From contig NZ_CP029188.1 of assembly GCF_003097515.1 (NCBI RefSeq), forward strand, positions 1,443,501 through 1,507,500: 64,000 bases of DNA, written 5' to 3'. This DNA comes from Streptomyces tirandamycinicus (lineage in GTDB: Bacteria > Actinomycetota > Actinomycetes > Streptomycetales > Streptomycetaceae). The notes beneath the pieces were generated by a model that searched no databases, had not been told where the DNA came from, and worked only from the letters and a program-made list of their open reading frames with translations. Positions 1-8,902 of this stretch are shown here, piece by piece. The position numbers were made by a program, and so were the translations under genes. Positions within the stretch are counted from its first letter, which is position 1; each line of letters starts with the position of its first letter.

Positions 1-2
1 CC

Positions 3-268
3 TTCCGCGAGCGTTTCCGCCGCGAGGCCCAGGCCGTCGCCAAGCTGTCCCACTTGAACATCGTGTCCGTCTTCGACACGGGTGAGGACGCCGTGACGTT
101 CGGCGGCTCCGCGGAGGACGGCACCCTGATGCCGTACATCGTCATGGAGTACGTGGAGGGTAGGCCGCTCGGCTCCGTTCTCCAGGAGGACATACGCCAG
201 TTCGGCGCGATGCCGGCCGACAAGGCGCTCCAGGTGACCGCCGACGTGCTGGCGGCTCTGGAGGCCAG
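3..268 (+). pseudogene. Ser/Thr protein kinase, internal fragment
   Basis: The reading frame is open from the left edge and reads as the N-lobe and hinge of a Hanks-type kinase (FRREAQAVAKLSHLNIVSVFD, then MPYIVMEYVEG, then a DVLAALEA helix). In this family that helix is followed at once by the catalytic loop HRDIKP. Here the frame instead runs into a low-complexity Gly/Arg/Pro stretch and then into the antisense of the next gene. The catalytic loop, DFG motif and C-lobe are absent, so the fragment cannot be an active kinase. The 5' end lies outside the window. Fragment identity is clear; the cause (deletion, rearrangement or assembly join) is not. Confidence 0.75.
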
Positions 269-422
269 GGGACAACCGGGCCCGCGGGGCCGGGGCGTCG
301 GGCCGCATGGCCGCGCCGCCGCCGACCGCGCCGCCGGGCCGACGGCCGGGCCGCACCGCCAGCCGGCGCCTGGGACCCTGGGACCAGCCGGGGCCGTGGA
401 CCCCCGGGAGCGGCACGCGCCC

Positions 423-895
423 TCAGGGGGCGTCAGCCGGATCCAGTACGCCGACGGTCTGGCCTCCGCTGGTCTCGCCGGTGGTCCGGAAGCCGAGCTT
501 CGAGTAGAACGCCCCGGGCCCGGCCTCCCCGGGCTCCCAGGTCGTGAAGAGGCGATCACCGCCGCGCCGCCTGATCTCGTCGCCGACCGCGCGCACGGCG
601 AAGCGCCCGTAGCCGCGACTCTGCTCGTCCGCGGCGATGTTCAGCCGCCACAGACCGCTGCGCAGGTCCTCGGGGTCTCGGCCGGGTTCCACGGTATGGC
701 GACGAACGCCATGAGGAAGCCCACCGGCCGGTCCCCGTCGAGAATCAGCCGCGGCCATGCCGTGTCGCCCCAGGCATATGCCTCGGCAAGCGAGACCGCG
801 ACCGGCGCGACGTTCCTCTCCTGCTCCGGGCGCACCCGGATCCGCAGCGCGGCCTTCACGTTGTCCGGTGTGATCTTCTCCAGGCGCACGGTCAT
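423..895 (-). pseudogene. GNAT N-acetyltransferase, frameshifted
   Basis: Two overlapping minus-strand frames together make one GNAT protein. The first (from ATG at 895) covers the N-terminal part through VGFLMAF. The second covers DPEDLRSGLWRLNIAADEQ, the acetyl-CoA loop EQSRGYGRFAV and the C-terminal FYSKLGF motif. The switch falls at about 675-690, inside a run of C/G-rich codons. Full length would be about 155 residues, normal for a GNAT enzyme of unknown acceptor. A single indel separates the halves, so this is either a recent pseudogene or a sequencing error; all key motifs are otherwise intact. Confidence 0.7.
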
Positions 896-966
896 CCGCG
901 CACGCTAGCAGCGAACCGCCCCGGCAAGAGGGGCGGTTCGGGTGCCGCTCACGCCGCCTGCCGCGC

Positions 967-1239
967 TCACCTCGCGGCGACGAGGATCACCACGACGTCG
1001 TTGAAGTTCCTGTTGAAGTCGTCGTAGTAGTACCGGTCGTAGTAGTAGTGGTCGTAGTACCGATCGTGGTGCCGGTAGTCGCGGTAGTCGTTGTAGTGAC
1101 CGCAGCCCCCGCCCCTCCAGTCGGAACAACCACGATCAGCCGTGACCTGGTTCGCGGCGTACGCCCCGGTCGCCGGCATCACACCGAGTGCGAGCCCCGC
1201 GACCCCTGCCGACAAAGCGGCTACGATCCTACGGCGCAT
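967..1239 (-). CDS. small secreted Tyr/Asp-rich peptide
   Basis: A 90-residue product. It has a Sec signal peptide: basic MRRR start, hydrophobic core, AYA cleavage motif near residue 29. The mature part has two close cysteines (CSDW...CGH) and then a long Tyr/Asp/His/Arg run (YRDYRHHDRYYDHYYYDRYYYDD) before a hydrophobic tail NDVVVILVAAR. The start was chosen from the Shine-Dalgarno sequence GGAGGT at 1250-1255: the ATG at 1239 is 8 nt away, while the ATG at 1245 is only 2 nt away. I do not recognise the family. The composition suggests a secreted metal-binding, surface or cross-linkable peptide, but this is inference. Confidence 0.6.
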   Translation of the reverse strand: MRRRIVAALSAGVAGLALGVMPATGAYAANQVTADRGCSDWRGGGCGHYNDYRDYRHHDRYYDHYYYDRYYYDDFNRNFNDVVVILVAAR

Positions 1240-1737
1240 TCCCATGCACCTCCGACCAAAGAGAATTAATCAGACTTTCAGGGCATTTCCAGGGTGCGCC
1301 CGCTACCGGGACCTGTCAAAGAGAACGTCCCGCCCGCACCCGGCGCAGCGCCCGCCGCCCCGGCGAACCTGCGCGGCAGCGGGCGGCTGACGGCCCGTGA
1401 CGTCGCCGCCCCGCGGCCCCGGCCCTGTCGCCGGTGCGCTCCGGGCCCACATGCAGCGGTTCCCGCCGTCGGGATCACCTTGCCGTGGAAGGTCGCCGAC
1501 GGTCCTCCCGTGACCAAACGGCTCGTGTTCACCGGGCCGCGTGGCATCACCATCGCCCCGAACCCGGCGTCGCTGCCGTCGCTCGGTGGCTCCGTGGCCG
1601 CGCCGCCCCTCTGGTCGCCCGTCCCGCAGACCGCCGCCTGGGCCGTGGGCTTCCCGGTCGCCTTCCGGGTGCGTGTCCGACTGACGCGCCACATCACCCA
1701 AGTCTGACGGCCCAGGGACGGCCCGGGCACAGCAGCA
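1240..1737. other. 500-bp region without an intact gene
   Basis: No intact gene is visible here. The left part is the promoter and 5' flank of the secreted peptide gene, with an A/T-rich patch at about 1258-1280. The middle holds the integrase-like scrap listed separately. Long GC-rich open frames on both strands (for example 1294-1707 plus and 1303-1701 minus) are dominated by Pro/Ala/Arg/Gly and lack recognisable domains apart from that scrap. Confidence 0.5.
1445..1555 (+). pseudogene. tyrosine recombinase (integrase) remnant
   Basis: The translation reads HMQRFPP in one frame and, after a -1 shift near 1467, VGITLPWKVADGPPVTKRLVFTGPRG in the next. This resembles the segment before the catalytic HxxR region of actinobacterial tyrosine integrases (a 'FPP...TLPW...DG.PVT..LVFT' pattern, from memory of the family). 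No catalytic residues follow. It is therefore only a scrap of an integrase, suggesting a former mobile element next to gpmA. The identification rests on about 35 residues and is tentative. Confidence 0.4.
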
Positions 1738-1772
1738 GGCCCCCTACCGGCGAGAGTCGCAGGTAGGGGGCC
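1738..1772 (-). terminator. gpmA terminator hairpin
   Basis: A perfect 11-bp inverted repeat (GGCCCCCTACC / GGTAGGGGGCC, 13-nt loop) starts 14 bp after the gpmA stop codon. There is no U-tract, as is usual for streptomycete terminators. Confidence 0.75.
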
Positions 1773-1785
1773 GGGGAAGTGAAGA

Positions 1786-2547
1786 CTACTTCTTCTTGCC
1801 CTGAGTCTTGACCGCCTCGATAGCCGCCGCCGCGGCCTCCGGGTCGAGGTAGGTGCCACCCGGGTTGACCGGCTTGAAGTCGGCGTCCAGGTCGTAGGCG
1901 AGCGGGATGCCCGTCGGGATGTTCAGGGCCGCGATGTCGGCGTCGGAGACGCCGTCCAGGTGCTTGACCAGGGCGCGCAGGCTGTTGCCGTGGGCGGCGA
2001 CGAGGACCGTGCGACCGGCCAGCAGGTCGGGGACGATGGCGTCGTACCAGTACGGCAGCATCCGGACGACGACGTCCTTGAGGCACTCGGTGCGCGGGCG
2101 CAGCTCCGGCGGGATCGCCGCGTAGCGGGCGTCGTGCGCCTGGGAGAACTCGTTGTCGTCGTCGAGCGGCGGCGGCGGCACGTCGTAGGAGCGCCGCCAC
2201 AGCATGAACTGCTCCTCGCCGAACTCCGCCAGCGTCTGGGCCTTGTCCTTGCCCTGAAGGGCGCCGTAGTGGCGCTCGTTCAGCCGCCAGGAGCGGTGCA
2301 CCGGGATCCAGTGGCGGTCCGCGGCCTCCAGCGCGAGCTGGGCGGTGCGGATGGCTCGCTTCTGGAGGGAGGTGTGCACCACGTCGGGCAGCAGACCGGC
2401 GTCCTCGAGCAGCTCGCCGCCGCGGACGGCCTCCTTCTCGCCCTTCTCGGTGAGGTTGACGTCCACCCAGCCGGTGAACAGGTTCTTCGCGTTCCACTCG
2501 CTCTCGCCGTGGCGGAGGAGGATCAGCTTGTACGTCGCGTCGGCCAT
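1786..2547 (-). CDS. gpmA: 2,3-bisphosphoglycerate-dependent phosphoglycerate mutase
   Basis: This glycolytic enzyme interconverts 2- and 3-phosphoglycerate in the cytosol. The 253-residue protein starts [19 protein letters not shown], whose RHGE carries the phosphorylated histidine. [15 protein letters not shown] and the second catalytic histidine in [17 protein letters not shown] follow. This is the normal length of the dPGM family, and the Lys-rich tail is common. The frame extends 18 codons further upstream, but the ATG at 2547 gives the family's usual N-terminus. It diverges from the MFS gene across 134 bp. A strong hairpin follows the stop. Identification is secure. Confidence 0.95.
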   Translation of the reverse strand: MADATYKLILLRHGESEWNAKNLFTGWVDVNLTEKGEKEAVRGGELLEDAGLLPDVVHTSLQKRAIRTAQLALEAADRHWIPVHRSWRLNERHYGALQGKDKAQTLAEFGEEQFMLWRRSYDVPPPPLDDDNEFSQAHDARYAAIPPELRPRTECLKDVVVRMLPYWYDAIVPDLLAGRTVLVAAHGNSLRALVKHLDGVSDADIAALNIPTGIPLAYDLDADFKPVNPGGTYLDPEAAAAAIEAVKTQGKKK

Positions 2548-2681
2548 GTGGCCGAGCCTAATCGACGCCCGGCACGGCCGACGACGGACGTCCGCCGACA
2601 ATTCGCTGGCCTTCCACAGAGGCCCGCCGGTAAGTTGCCGACCGTCATTGCGCCACTTACAAAATCCCGGGGGATGCCCGT

Positions 2682-4190
2682 ATGACCGTAGCCGCGCTCA
2701 AACGGGCCGCGAAGGAGAGCGTTTCGGGTCTGCCCAGGGCGTTCTGGTGGCTGTGGACCAGCACGCTGGTCAACCGGCTCGGCGCCTTCGTCGCCACCTT
2801 CACGGCCCTGTACCTCACGCTGGAGCGCGGCTACTCCGCCTCGTACGCCGGACTCGTCGCAGCCCTGCACGGGCTCGGCGGTGTCGTGTCGTCACTGGGT
2901 GCCGGGGTCATGGCCGACCGATTGGGACGGCGGCCCACGCTGCTGATCTCCCAGACCTCGACCGCCGCCTCCGTGGCCCTGCTCGGCTTCATGGAGCACC
3001 CGGTGGCGATCGCCGCCGTCGCCGGTCTCGTCGGCATGACGAGCAACGCCTCACGCCCGGCCGTACAGGCGATGATGGCCGACATCGTCCGGCCCGAGGA
3101 CCGGGTGCGCGCCTTCGCGCTCAACTACTGGGCCGTCAACCTCGGGTTCGCGATCTCCTCCGCGTGCGCCGGTCTCATCGCCGAGTACAGCTACCTCGCC
3201 GGCTTCCTCGGCGAGGCCGCGCTCACCCTCGTCTGCGCGGTGGTCGTCTTCGTCAAGTTGCCGGAGTCCCGGCCGGAGCGCGACACCTCGGCCGGCAGCG
3301 CCGAGCCGGAGATCGGCCTCGGCACCGTACTGCGCGACGGGCGGTACATGGGCGTGGTCGGGCTGTCCTTCCTGCTCGCCCTGATCTTCATGCAGAGTTC
3401 GGTCGCCCTGCCGGTCGCCATGGGCATGGACGGCTGGTCGCCCTCGGACTACGGCCTCGTCATCGCCCTGAACGGCGTGCTCATCATCGCCCTCCAGATC
3501 CCGGTCACCCGCCTGATCGAGCACCGCGACCCGCAGCGCCTGCTAGTCGTCTCCGCCCTGCTCGCCGGATACGGCTTCGGTCTCACCGCGTTCGCCGGTT
3601 CGCTCGGGGTCTACGCTCTGACGGTCGTCGTCTGGACGCTGGCCGAGATCGTCAACTCCCCCACCCAGATGGGCCTGGTGGTCCGGCTCTCGCCGGTGCA
3701 CGGCCGCGGCCGCTACCAGGGTGTCCACACCCTCTCCTGGTCGGCGGCCGCGCTGATCGCCCCGCTGATGGCCGGTTACGTCATCGACCGCTTCGGCGCC
3801 GCCTGGCTGTGGGCGTCGTGCGCGGTCATCGGGACCGTGGCGGCGCTCGGGTACTGGCTGCTCATGCGGGGCCTGCCGGCCGGCCCCGCGGAGTCCCGAA
3901 GGGACGGAGCGACGGCGGTGCCGGTTCAGCGGGCCGAGCGCGCACCGGCACCGGCACCGGCACCGGCACCGGCACCGGCACCGGCCGATCCTGTACCGGC
4001 GGCCTTCCCGGCGGGGGAGCCCTCCGGGGGAATCGGGGCGGAGGCCATGGCCGGGGCCGGGGCCGGTACCGAGACGGGAGCGGGGAGCTGCACCGCCGTG
4101 GTGACGGGGTCCGAGGCCGAGGCCAGGGTCGAGGCCGCGACCGGGACTGGGGCCGAGGCCGGGACCGCCGTCGGGAAGACCCGCGTCTGA
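2682..4190 (+). CDS. MFS transporter with repetitive C-terminal tail
   Basis: A 502-residue major facilitator superfamily protein, probably a drug/metabolite exporter. Twelve hydrophobic segments span roughly residues 20-400. The MFS loop 2-3 motif appears as [14 protein letters not shown]. After the last membrane helix comes a cytosolic tail of about 100 residues: first an (Ala-Pro)n run encoded by a CACCGG hexamer array, then Ala/Gly/Glu/Thr-rich sequence. The tail is absent from ordinary 400-residue MFS proteins and is probably disordered. The gene diverges from gpmA. Substrate cannot be read from the sequence. Confidence 0.85.
   Translation: MTVAALKRAAKESVSGLPRAFWWLWTSTLVNRLGAFVATFTALYLTLERGYSASYAGLVAALHGLGGVVSSLGAGVMADRLGRRPTLLISQTSTAASVALLGFMEHPVAIAAVAGLVGMTSNASRPAVQAMMADIVRPEDRVRAFALNYWAVNLGFAISSACAGLIAEYSYLAGFLGEAALTLVCAVVVFVKLPESRPERDTSAGSAEPEIGLGTVLRDGRYMGVVGLSFLLALIFMQSSVALPVAMGMDGWSPSDYGLVIALNGVLIIALQIPVTRLIEHRDPQRLLVVSALLAGYGFGLTAFAGSLGVYALTVVVWTLAEIVNSPTQMGLVVRLSPVHGRGRYQGVHTLSWSAAALIAPLMAGYVIDRFGAAWLWASCAVIGTVAALGYWLLMRGLPAGPAESRRDGATAVPVQRAERAPAPAPAPAPAPAPADPVPAAFPAGEPSGGIGAEAMAGAGAGTETGAGSCTAVVTGSEAEARVEAATGTGAEAGTAVGKTRV
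3942..3985 (+). repeat. in-gene hexamer microsatellite (GCACCG)n
   Basis: About seven tandem GCACCG units encode Ala-Pro dipeptides in the tail of the MFS protein. Copy-number change would keep frame (6 bp), altering tail length only. Confidence 0.9.
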
Positions 4191-4242
4191 CGACCGCATC
4201 GGCCGGTCCACGGTCCGCTGGGTCAGTCCGGGGCCTGCGCGG

Positions 4243-4734
4243 TCAGTCCGTGGCCTGCCGGGTCAGATGCGTGAACGCCTCCAGATTGCGGGTGGATTCG
4301 CCGCGCGCGACCCGCCACGCGTACTCCTTGCGAATGGCGGCGGCGAACCCGAGCTCCAGCAGGGAGTTGAACGCGCCGTCCGCGGCCTCCAGCACCGTCC
4401 CGAGCAGCCGGTCGAGTTCCTCGGGGCCGACCGCCGACAGCGGGAGCCTGCCCACGAGGTAGACGTCGCCGAGCCGGTCGACCGCGTAGCTCACCCCGTA
4501 CAGCTTGAGATTGCGCTCCAGCAGCCAGCGGTGGACACGGGCCTCGTTCTCGTCGGGGTGGCGGATGACGAAGGCGTTGACGGACAGCGTGTGCCGGCCG
4601 ACACGCAGGGAGCAGGTCGTGGCGAGCTTGCGCGTACCGGGGAGGGTGACGACGTAGGCGCCCGGTTCCGGGCACTCCCACTCCAGCTCCGCGTCCTTGA
4701 GATACGCCTCGATGATCTGCCGCGGGTCAGCCAT
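4243..4734 (-). CDS. YbjN domain-containing protein
   Basis: A 163-residue protein of the YbjN family (type III secretion chaperone-like fold, function poorly known). The core reads [20 protein letters not shown], then [22 protein letters not shown], then [11 protein letters not shown]. The ATG at 4734 overlaps the end of mshA by 8 nt, so the two are almost certainly co-transcribed and translationally coupled. The mshA-YbjN pairing is, to my knowledge, conserved in actinomycetes, which hints at a link with mycothiol metabolism, but no activity can be assigned. Confidence 0.85.
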   Translation of the reverse strand: MADPRQIIEAYLKDAELEWECPEPGAYVVTLPGTRKLATTCSLRVGRHTLSVNAFVIRHPDENEARVHRWLLERNLKLYGVSYAVDRLGDVYLVGRLPLSAVGPEELDRLLGTVLEAADGAFNSLLELGFAAAIRKEYAWRVARGESTRNLEAFTHLTRQATD

Positions 4735-6070
4735 GGTGGGAGCGTACGCGACGGCGGTGCTCGTGCATGGCGGCCGTGTAGACCTCGGCGGTGGCCGAAG
4801 CCGCCGTGTCCCAGCCGAAGCCGCGGGCGTGCTCGGCCGCCGCCGCGCCCATCCGGCCCGTCAGGCGCGGGTCGTCGACGAAGCGGCGCAGTACGCGGGC
4901 GTAGTCCGCGGGGTCGTGGCCGGACACCAGGAAGCCCGTCCGGCCGTCCCGCACGGCCACCGGCAGCCCGCCGACCGAGGCCGCGACGACGGGCGTGCCG
5001 GCCGCCTGCGCCTCTATGGCGACCAGCCCGAACGACTCGCTGTGCGACGGCATGACCAGCACCGACGCCGCACGGAACCAGTCCGCGAGCCGGCCCTGCG
5101 CGACCGGCGGCTGGAACCGCACGACATCGGCGATGCCCAGACCTGCCGCCAGTTTCTGCAGGCCCTCCGGCTTGGACAGTCCGCTGCCGCTCGGGCCGCC
5201 CACTATCGGCACCACCATCCGGGACCGCAGCGAAGGATCCTGCTCCAGCAACAGCGCGACGGCCCTCAGCAGCACATCGGGAGCCTTCAGCGGCTGGATG
5301 CGACCGGCGAACAGCGGGATCACGGCGTCCCTGGGAAGGCCCAGCCGGGCGCGCGCGGCCGAACGGCCGTCGGCGACCCGGAAGCGGTCGAGGTTCACAC
5401 CGGGGTGGACGACGGCGACCTTCGCGGGGTGGGCGCCGTAGTGGCGGACCAGCTCGCCGGCCTCCTCGGCGGTGTTGGCGATCAGCCGGTCGGCCGCCTC
5501 GACGATCTGGGTCTCGCCGATCACCCGGGCCGCGGGCTCGGGGGTGTCCCCGTCGGCGAGCGCGGCGTTCTTGACCTTGGCCATGGTGTGCATGGCGTGG
5601 ACCAGGGGTACGCCCCAGCGCTCGGCCGCCAGCCAGCCGACGTGGCCGGACAGCCAGTAGTGGGAGTGGACGAGGTCGTAGTGGCCCGGCCGGTGCCCCG
5701 CCCACGCCCGCATCACGCCGTGGGTGAAGGCGCACAGCTGAGCCGGCAGGTCCTCCTTGGCCAGCCCCTCGTACGGACCGGCGTCCACGTGCCGCACCAG
5801 CACGCCCGGCGCGAGCTCGACCGCCGTCGGCAGTCCGCCCGCCGTGGCGCGGGTGAAGATCTCGACCTCCACGCCGATGGCCGCGAGCCGCCTGGCCAGC
5901 TCCACGATGTAGACGTTCATCCCGCCCGCGTCGCCGGTGCCCGGCTGGTGCAGGGGTGAGGTGTGCACGCTGAGCATGGCCACCCGGCGCGGTCTGCGAT
6001 GGTGGCCGGGCAGCCGCAGCCGGGGCGGCGCCGCCAGGGTGCCGGCGAGCCGGGACACGTACTGGCTCAC
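4727..6070 (-). CDS. mshA: D-inositol-3-phosphate glycosyltransferase MshA
   Basis: MshA performs the first committed step of mycothiol synthesis, joining GlcNAc from UDP-GlcNAc to 1L-inositol-1-phosphate. The 447-residue GT4 protein has [19 protein letters not shown], the GxxGGMN acceptor/donor loop at the N-terminus, and the C-terminal nucleotide-sugar motif [20 protein letters not shown]. The GTG at 6070 (SQYVSRLAG...) was chosen because a GAGAGGA ribosome site lies just upstream and the N-terminus matches streptomycete MshA. A much longer open frame upstream is low-complexity. mshD, the last pathway gene, lies 30 kb away. Confidence 0.93.
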   Translation of the reverse strand: MSQYVSRLAGTLAAPPRLRLPGHHRRPRRVAMLSVHTSPLHQPGTGDAGGMNVYIVELARRLAAIGVEVEIFTRATAGGLPTAVELAPGVLVRHVDAGPYEGLAKEDLPAQLCAFTHGVMRAWAGHRPGHYDLVHSHYWLSGHVGWLAAERWGVPLVHAMHTMAKVKNAALADGDTPEPAARVIGETQIVEAADRLIANTAEEAGELVRHYGAHPAKVAVVHPGVNLDRFRVADGRSAARARLGLPRDAVIPLFAGRIQPLKAPDVLLRAVALLLEQDPSLRSRMVVPIVGGPSGSGLSKPEGLQKLAAGLGIADVVRFQPPVAQGRLADWFRAASVLVMPSHSESFGLVAIEAQAAGTPVVAASVGGLPVAVRDGRTGFLVSGHDPADYARVLRRFVDDPRLTGRMGAAAAEHARGFGWDTAASATAEVYTAAMHEHRRRVRSHHG

Positions 6071-6308
6071 GGGGACGGTCCTCTCGGCTCTGGGGCGCGG
6101 GCATGGCGAACAGCGCGGGTATGGCGAACAGGGGGCGACCACGACCCTCCGAAGCCGCTCAACAGCGGAACCGCCTCTTTCATTTCCGCTCCCCCTCCCC
6201 TTTGCCCAATCGTTGCCAAGTACGCGCCGGCGGGACGCGGCGGGTGCCGGAGGTGGGACCCTGCGGTCCGGTACCGGCGCCGATTTCCTCCGGTTTACCC
6301 TCGTGTCC

Positions 6309-7151
6309 ATGCCCCCGCGCCCCGTCACGCCCTCGCCCCGCCCCGTGGGCACGGTGACGCGCGGCACCACCAATCCGAACCGGCTGCGCCGCATGGACCG
6401 CTGGATCGCCGCCGTGCACGGCCCGGCGCTGCGCCGGTCGGCGGCCGCGCCCGTAGCGGTCGACCTCGGCTACGGGGCCGCTCCCTGGACCGCCGTGGAA
6501 CTGCTGGCGAGGCTGCGCGCGGCCGAACCGCGCACCAGGGTCGTGGGTGTCGAGATCGAGCCGGCCCGGGTGGCGGCCGCCCGTCCGTACGCCCGGGACG
6601 GGCTGAGCTTCGTCCACGGCGGCTTCGAGGTCCCGCTGCCCGGCCCCGTCCGCCCGCTGGTCATCAGGGCGGCCAACGTACTCCGCCAGTACGACGAGGA
6701 GCAGGTCGCCGAGGTGTGGCGGCGGCTGTGCGCCCGTCTCGCGCCCGGCGGTCTGCTGGTCGAGGGGACCTGCGACGAGATCGGCCGCCGGCACGTATGG
6801 GTGGCGCTCGGCCCGGAGGGCCCGAGGACGGTGACCTTCGCCACACGCCTCGGCTCCCTGGACCGCCCCTCCGACCTCGCCGAACGTCTGCCCAAGGCAC
6901 TCATCCACCGCAATGTGCCGGGCGAGCCCGTCCACGCGTTCCTGCGGGACTTCGACCGGGCGTGGGCGGCCGCGGCGCCCTATGCCTCGCTCGGCGCACG
7001 GCAGCGCTGGATCAGGGCGGTGCGCCTGCTGGCCGCGGACTGGCCGCTGACGGACGCCGGCACGGACGGGCGGCGGCGGTGGCGGCAGGGCGAAGTGACC
7101 GTCGAGTGGGCGGCGCTGGCCCCCGGTTCGTCCCGTACCGACCCCGGCTGA
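6309..7151 (+). CDS. class I SAM-dependent methyltransferase
   Basis: A 280-residue protein with a Rossmann methyltransferase core: [18 protein letters not shown] (SAM motif I), [11 protein letters not shown] (motif II acidic residue) and [16 protein letters not shown] later. Similar proteins flank mshA in other streptomycetes. The substrate is unknown. The start is uncertain: ATG 6309 is used, but GTG 6303 is equally possible since neither has a good ribosome site. It diverges from mshA across about 240 bp, which contains a pyrimidine-rich stretch at 6178-6205 and is the likely shared promoter region. Confidence 0.8.
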   Translation: MPPRPVTPSPRPVGTVTRGTTNPNRLRRMDRWIAAVHGPALRRSAAAPVAVDLGYGAAPWTAVELLARLRAAEPRTRVVGVEIEPARVAAARPYARDGLSFVHGGFEVPLPGPVRPLVIRAANVLRQYDEEQVAEVWRRLCARLAPGGLLVEGTCDEIGRRHVWVALGPEGPRTVTFATRLGSLDRPSDLAERLPKALIHRNVPGEPVHAFLRDFDRAWAAAAPYASLGARQRWIRAVRLLAADWPLTDAGTDGRRRWRQGEVTVEWAALAPGSSRTDPG

Positions 7152-7616
7152 CGGGCCGCGACTGGCGGGCCGCCGGACGGCATGCGGGGTGAGAGGTACG
7201 GCGTATGCGGCTGCCGCCGCGACGGTGCGGGGCGCGAGGCGCCCGCCCCGCGCGCGGAAACGGGAGCGGGAGCGGACGCCCGGAACGCCGTGCCCGGATC
7301 GGGAGCCGGTTCCGGGAACGCGGTCCGGCGCTCGTTCGTCGGAGTGTCAGTGATCCACGGCTGACATCCCTGCTGGTGTCCCGGCTGGTGTCCCGGCTGA
7401 CATCCGGCTGGTGTCCCGGCTGGTCCATCCGCAGGAACGGATGGGTGTGAAGGGTGACGGACCGGAGCGCGGACGGGTGAGAGACGGAACCGGGGCGGAC
7501 TTCCTCTGTCACTTTGGCTCGCGTCATGGCACCATCGCGTCGAAAGCCGTAAGTTACTGACGGTTAATCATATTTAGAGAGCCGAGAGTCGTCTGGCGTT
7601 GTCCGGAGGGGGACTT
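7152..7616 (+). other. intergenic region with short tandem repeats
   Basis: There is no convincing gene in these 465 bp. Positions about 7364-7425 hold alternating GGCTGGTGTCCC and GGCTGACATCC units (five or six imperfect copies). The last 80 bp become A/T-richer (TTAATCATATTTAGAG at 7564-7579) and probably hold the promoter of the NlpC/P60 gene. I looked for a ydaO-type c-di-AMP riboswitch, found ahead of some streptomycete wall hydrolases, and did not see one. Confidence 0.6.
7364..7425. repeat. imperfect 11-12 bp tandem repeat
   Basis: The units CTGGTGTCCCGG and CTGACATCCGG alternate, giving five to six degenerate copies in non-coding DNA upstream of a wall-hydrolase gene. Confidence 0.7.
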
Positions 7617-8657
7617 GTGAACCGACGCCGTTGGGCCGCCACCGTCACGGTGGTGGGCGCCGTGACGCTGCTGTCCGCGCCGGGACATGCCTTCGCCGTA
7701 CCCCAGCCGCCCGAATCGCCCCGAAAGAGCCTCGAAGAGGTGCGCGAGGAGCTCGACGAGCTCTACCGGAAGGCCGCTTCGGCCACGGACGCCTACAACC
7801 TGGCCGAGGAGCAGGCCGAACGGCAGTCGGCGCAGCTCGTGGCGCTGGCCAAGGAGATCGCCGAGGGGCGGGCCAGGATCGACGACCTCAAGGACCGGGC
7901 CGGTGCCACGGCCCGCGCCCAGTACCGGGGCGGCGGCCTGCCGCCCGAGGCGCAGTTGGTCCTCACCGACGACCCGCAGCTCTTCCTCGACGCCGCCGGA
8001 CGCATCAAGGCGGGCGGCAAGGCGACGAAGGACCTCCTCGGCGAACTGAACCGGACCCAGGCCGACTTGCGGACCTACAACAAGGAGGCAAGCGTCCAGT
8101 GGGCGCTGCTGGAGGCGAACCGGGTCAAGAAGGAGAAGCACAAGAAGGAGATCGACGAGCGGATCGCCGCGGCCAGGAGGATAGAGGCACAGCTCCAGAA
8201 GGAGGAGCTGGCGCGACTGCGGAAGCTGGAGCAGGAAGCCGCCGACCGGGCCCAGACGGCCTGGCTGGGCTCCGGCATCCTCGAGGAGATCAACGGCCGG
8301 GCGAGCGAGCAGGGCAAGGCCGCGGTCGCCTTCGCGACCGAGCAGATCGGCAAGCCCTACGTGTGGGGCGCCGAAGGGCCCGGCTCCTACGACTGCTCCG
8401 GACTGACCTCCCAGGCCTGGGCGGCCGCCGGGCGCGGCATTCCGCGCACCTCGCAGGAGCAGTGGCGGCTGCTGCCGCGCGTCGACATCAAGGACATGCG
8501 GCCGGGCGACTTGATCATCTACCACGCGGACGCCAGCCATGTGGGGATGTACGTGGGCGACGGCGCCATCGTCCACGCGCCCCGGCCCGGGCGGAACGTG
8601 ACGCTGGCGGGTGCGGGCTCGATGGCGATCCTCGGGGTCGTCCGTCCGGACAAGTGA
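7617..8657 (+). CDS. secreted NlpC/P60 peptidoglycan endopeptidase
   Basis: A 346-residue exported wall hydrolase. It has a signal peptide (NRRRWAATVTVVGAV...GHAFA), then a long charged coiled coil at about residues 30-225 rich in Lys/Glu/Arg, then an NlpC/P60 domain. The catalytic cysteine is in YDCSGLTSQAW and the catalytic histidine in ASHVGMYVG. By family it cleaves peptide stems in peptidoglycan (RipA/RipC-like architecture). The GTG at 7617 was chosen because GGAGGGGG ends 5-7 nt upstream; a TTG at 7599 lies on the wrong side of that site. A strong terminator follows. Confidence 0.9.
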   Translation: MNRRRWAATVTVVGAVTLLSAPGHAFAVPQPPESPRKSLEEVREELDELYRKAASATDAYNLAEEQAERQSAQLVALAKEIAEGRARIDDLKDRAGATARAQYRGGGLPPEAQLVLTDDPQLFLDAAGRIKAGGKATKDLLGELNRTQADLRTYNKEASVQWALLEANRVKKEKHKKEIDERIAAARRIEAQLQKEELARLRKLEQEAADRAQTAWLGSGILEEINGRASEQGKAAVAFATEQIGKPYVWGAEGPGSYDCSGLTSQAWAAAGRGIPRTSQEQWRLLPRVDIKDMRPGDLIIYHADASHVGMYVGDGAIVHAPRPGRNVTLAGAGSMAILGVVRPDK

Positions 8658-8682
8658 GCGAAACCACAACAAAAGCCACGGA

Positions 8683-8721
8683 GTGAGCCGGGTCACGCGG
8701 GAGTTGCGTGACCCGGCTCAC
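8683..8721 (+). terminator. terminator hairpin after NlpC/P60 gene
   Basis: A perfect 16-bp stem (GTGAGCCGGGTCACGC and its complement) with a 7-nt loop, 25 bp after the stop codon. Confidence 0.85.
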
Positions 8722-8902
8722 CTGCACCGGGTGACGTTCGTCATCACTCGGGGAGCAACTACGCCCTGATGCGCGGCATATGCCATTCGCTCTCCCCGGA
8801 ACGCCATTCCCCCGCACCCCCCGCTACCGCTATGGTCCCCGTCGGGTGGGACGTCGTTCGTCGACCCGCCGTGCCCTCGGGGGGAGGGAAGGAAGCACAC
8901 CG

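Noticed and set aside
1303..1859. Minus-strand open frames in the gap before gpmA
   Set aside because: Long but composed of Arg/Gly/Pro/Ala with no domain, no ribosome site, and overlapping the gpmA terminator.
7500..7616. c-di-AMP riboswitch before the NlpC/P60 gene
   Set aside because: None of the conserved ydaO core segments were visible in the leader.
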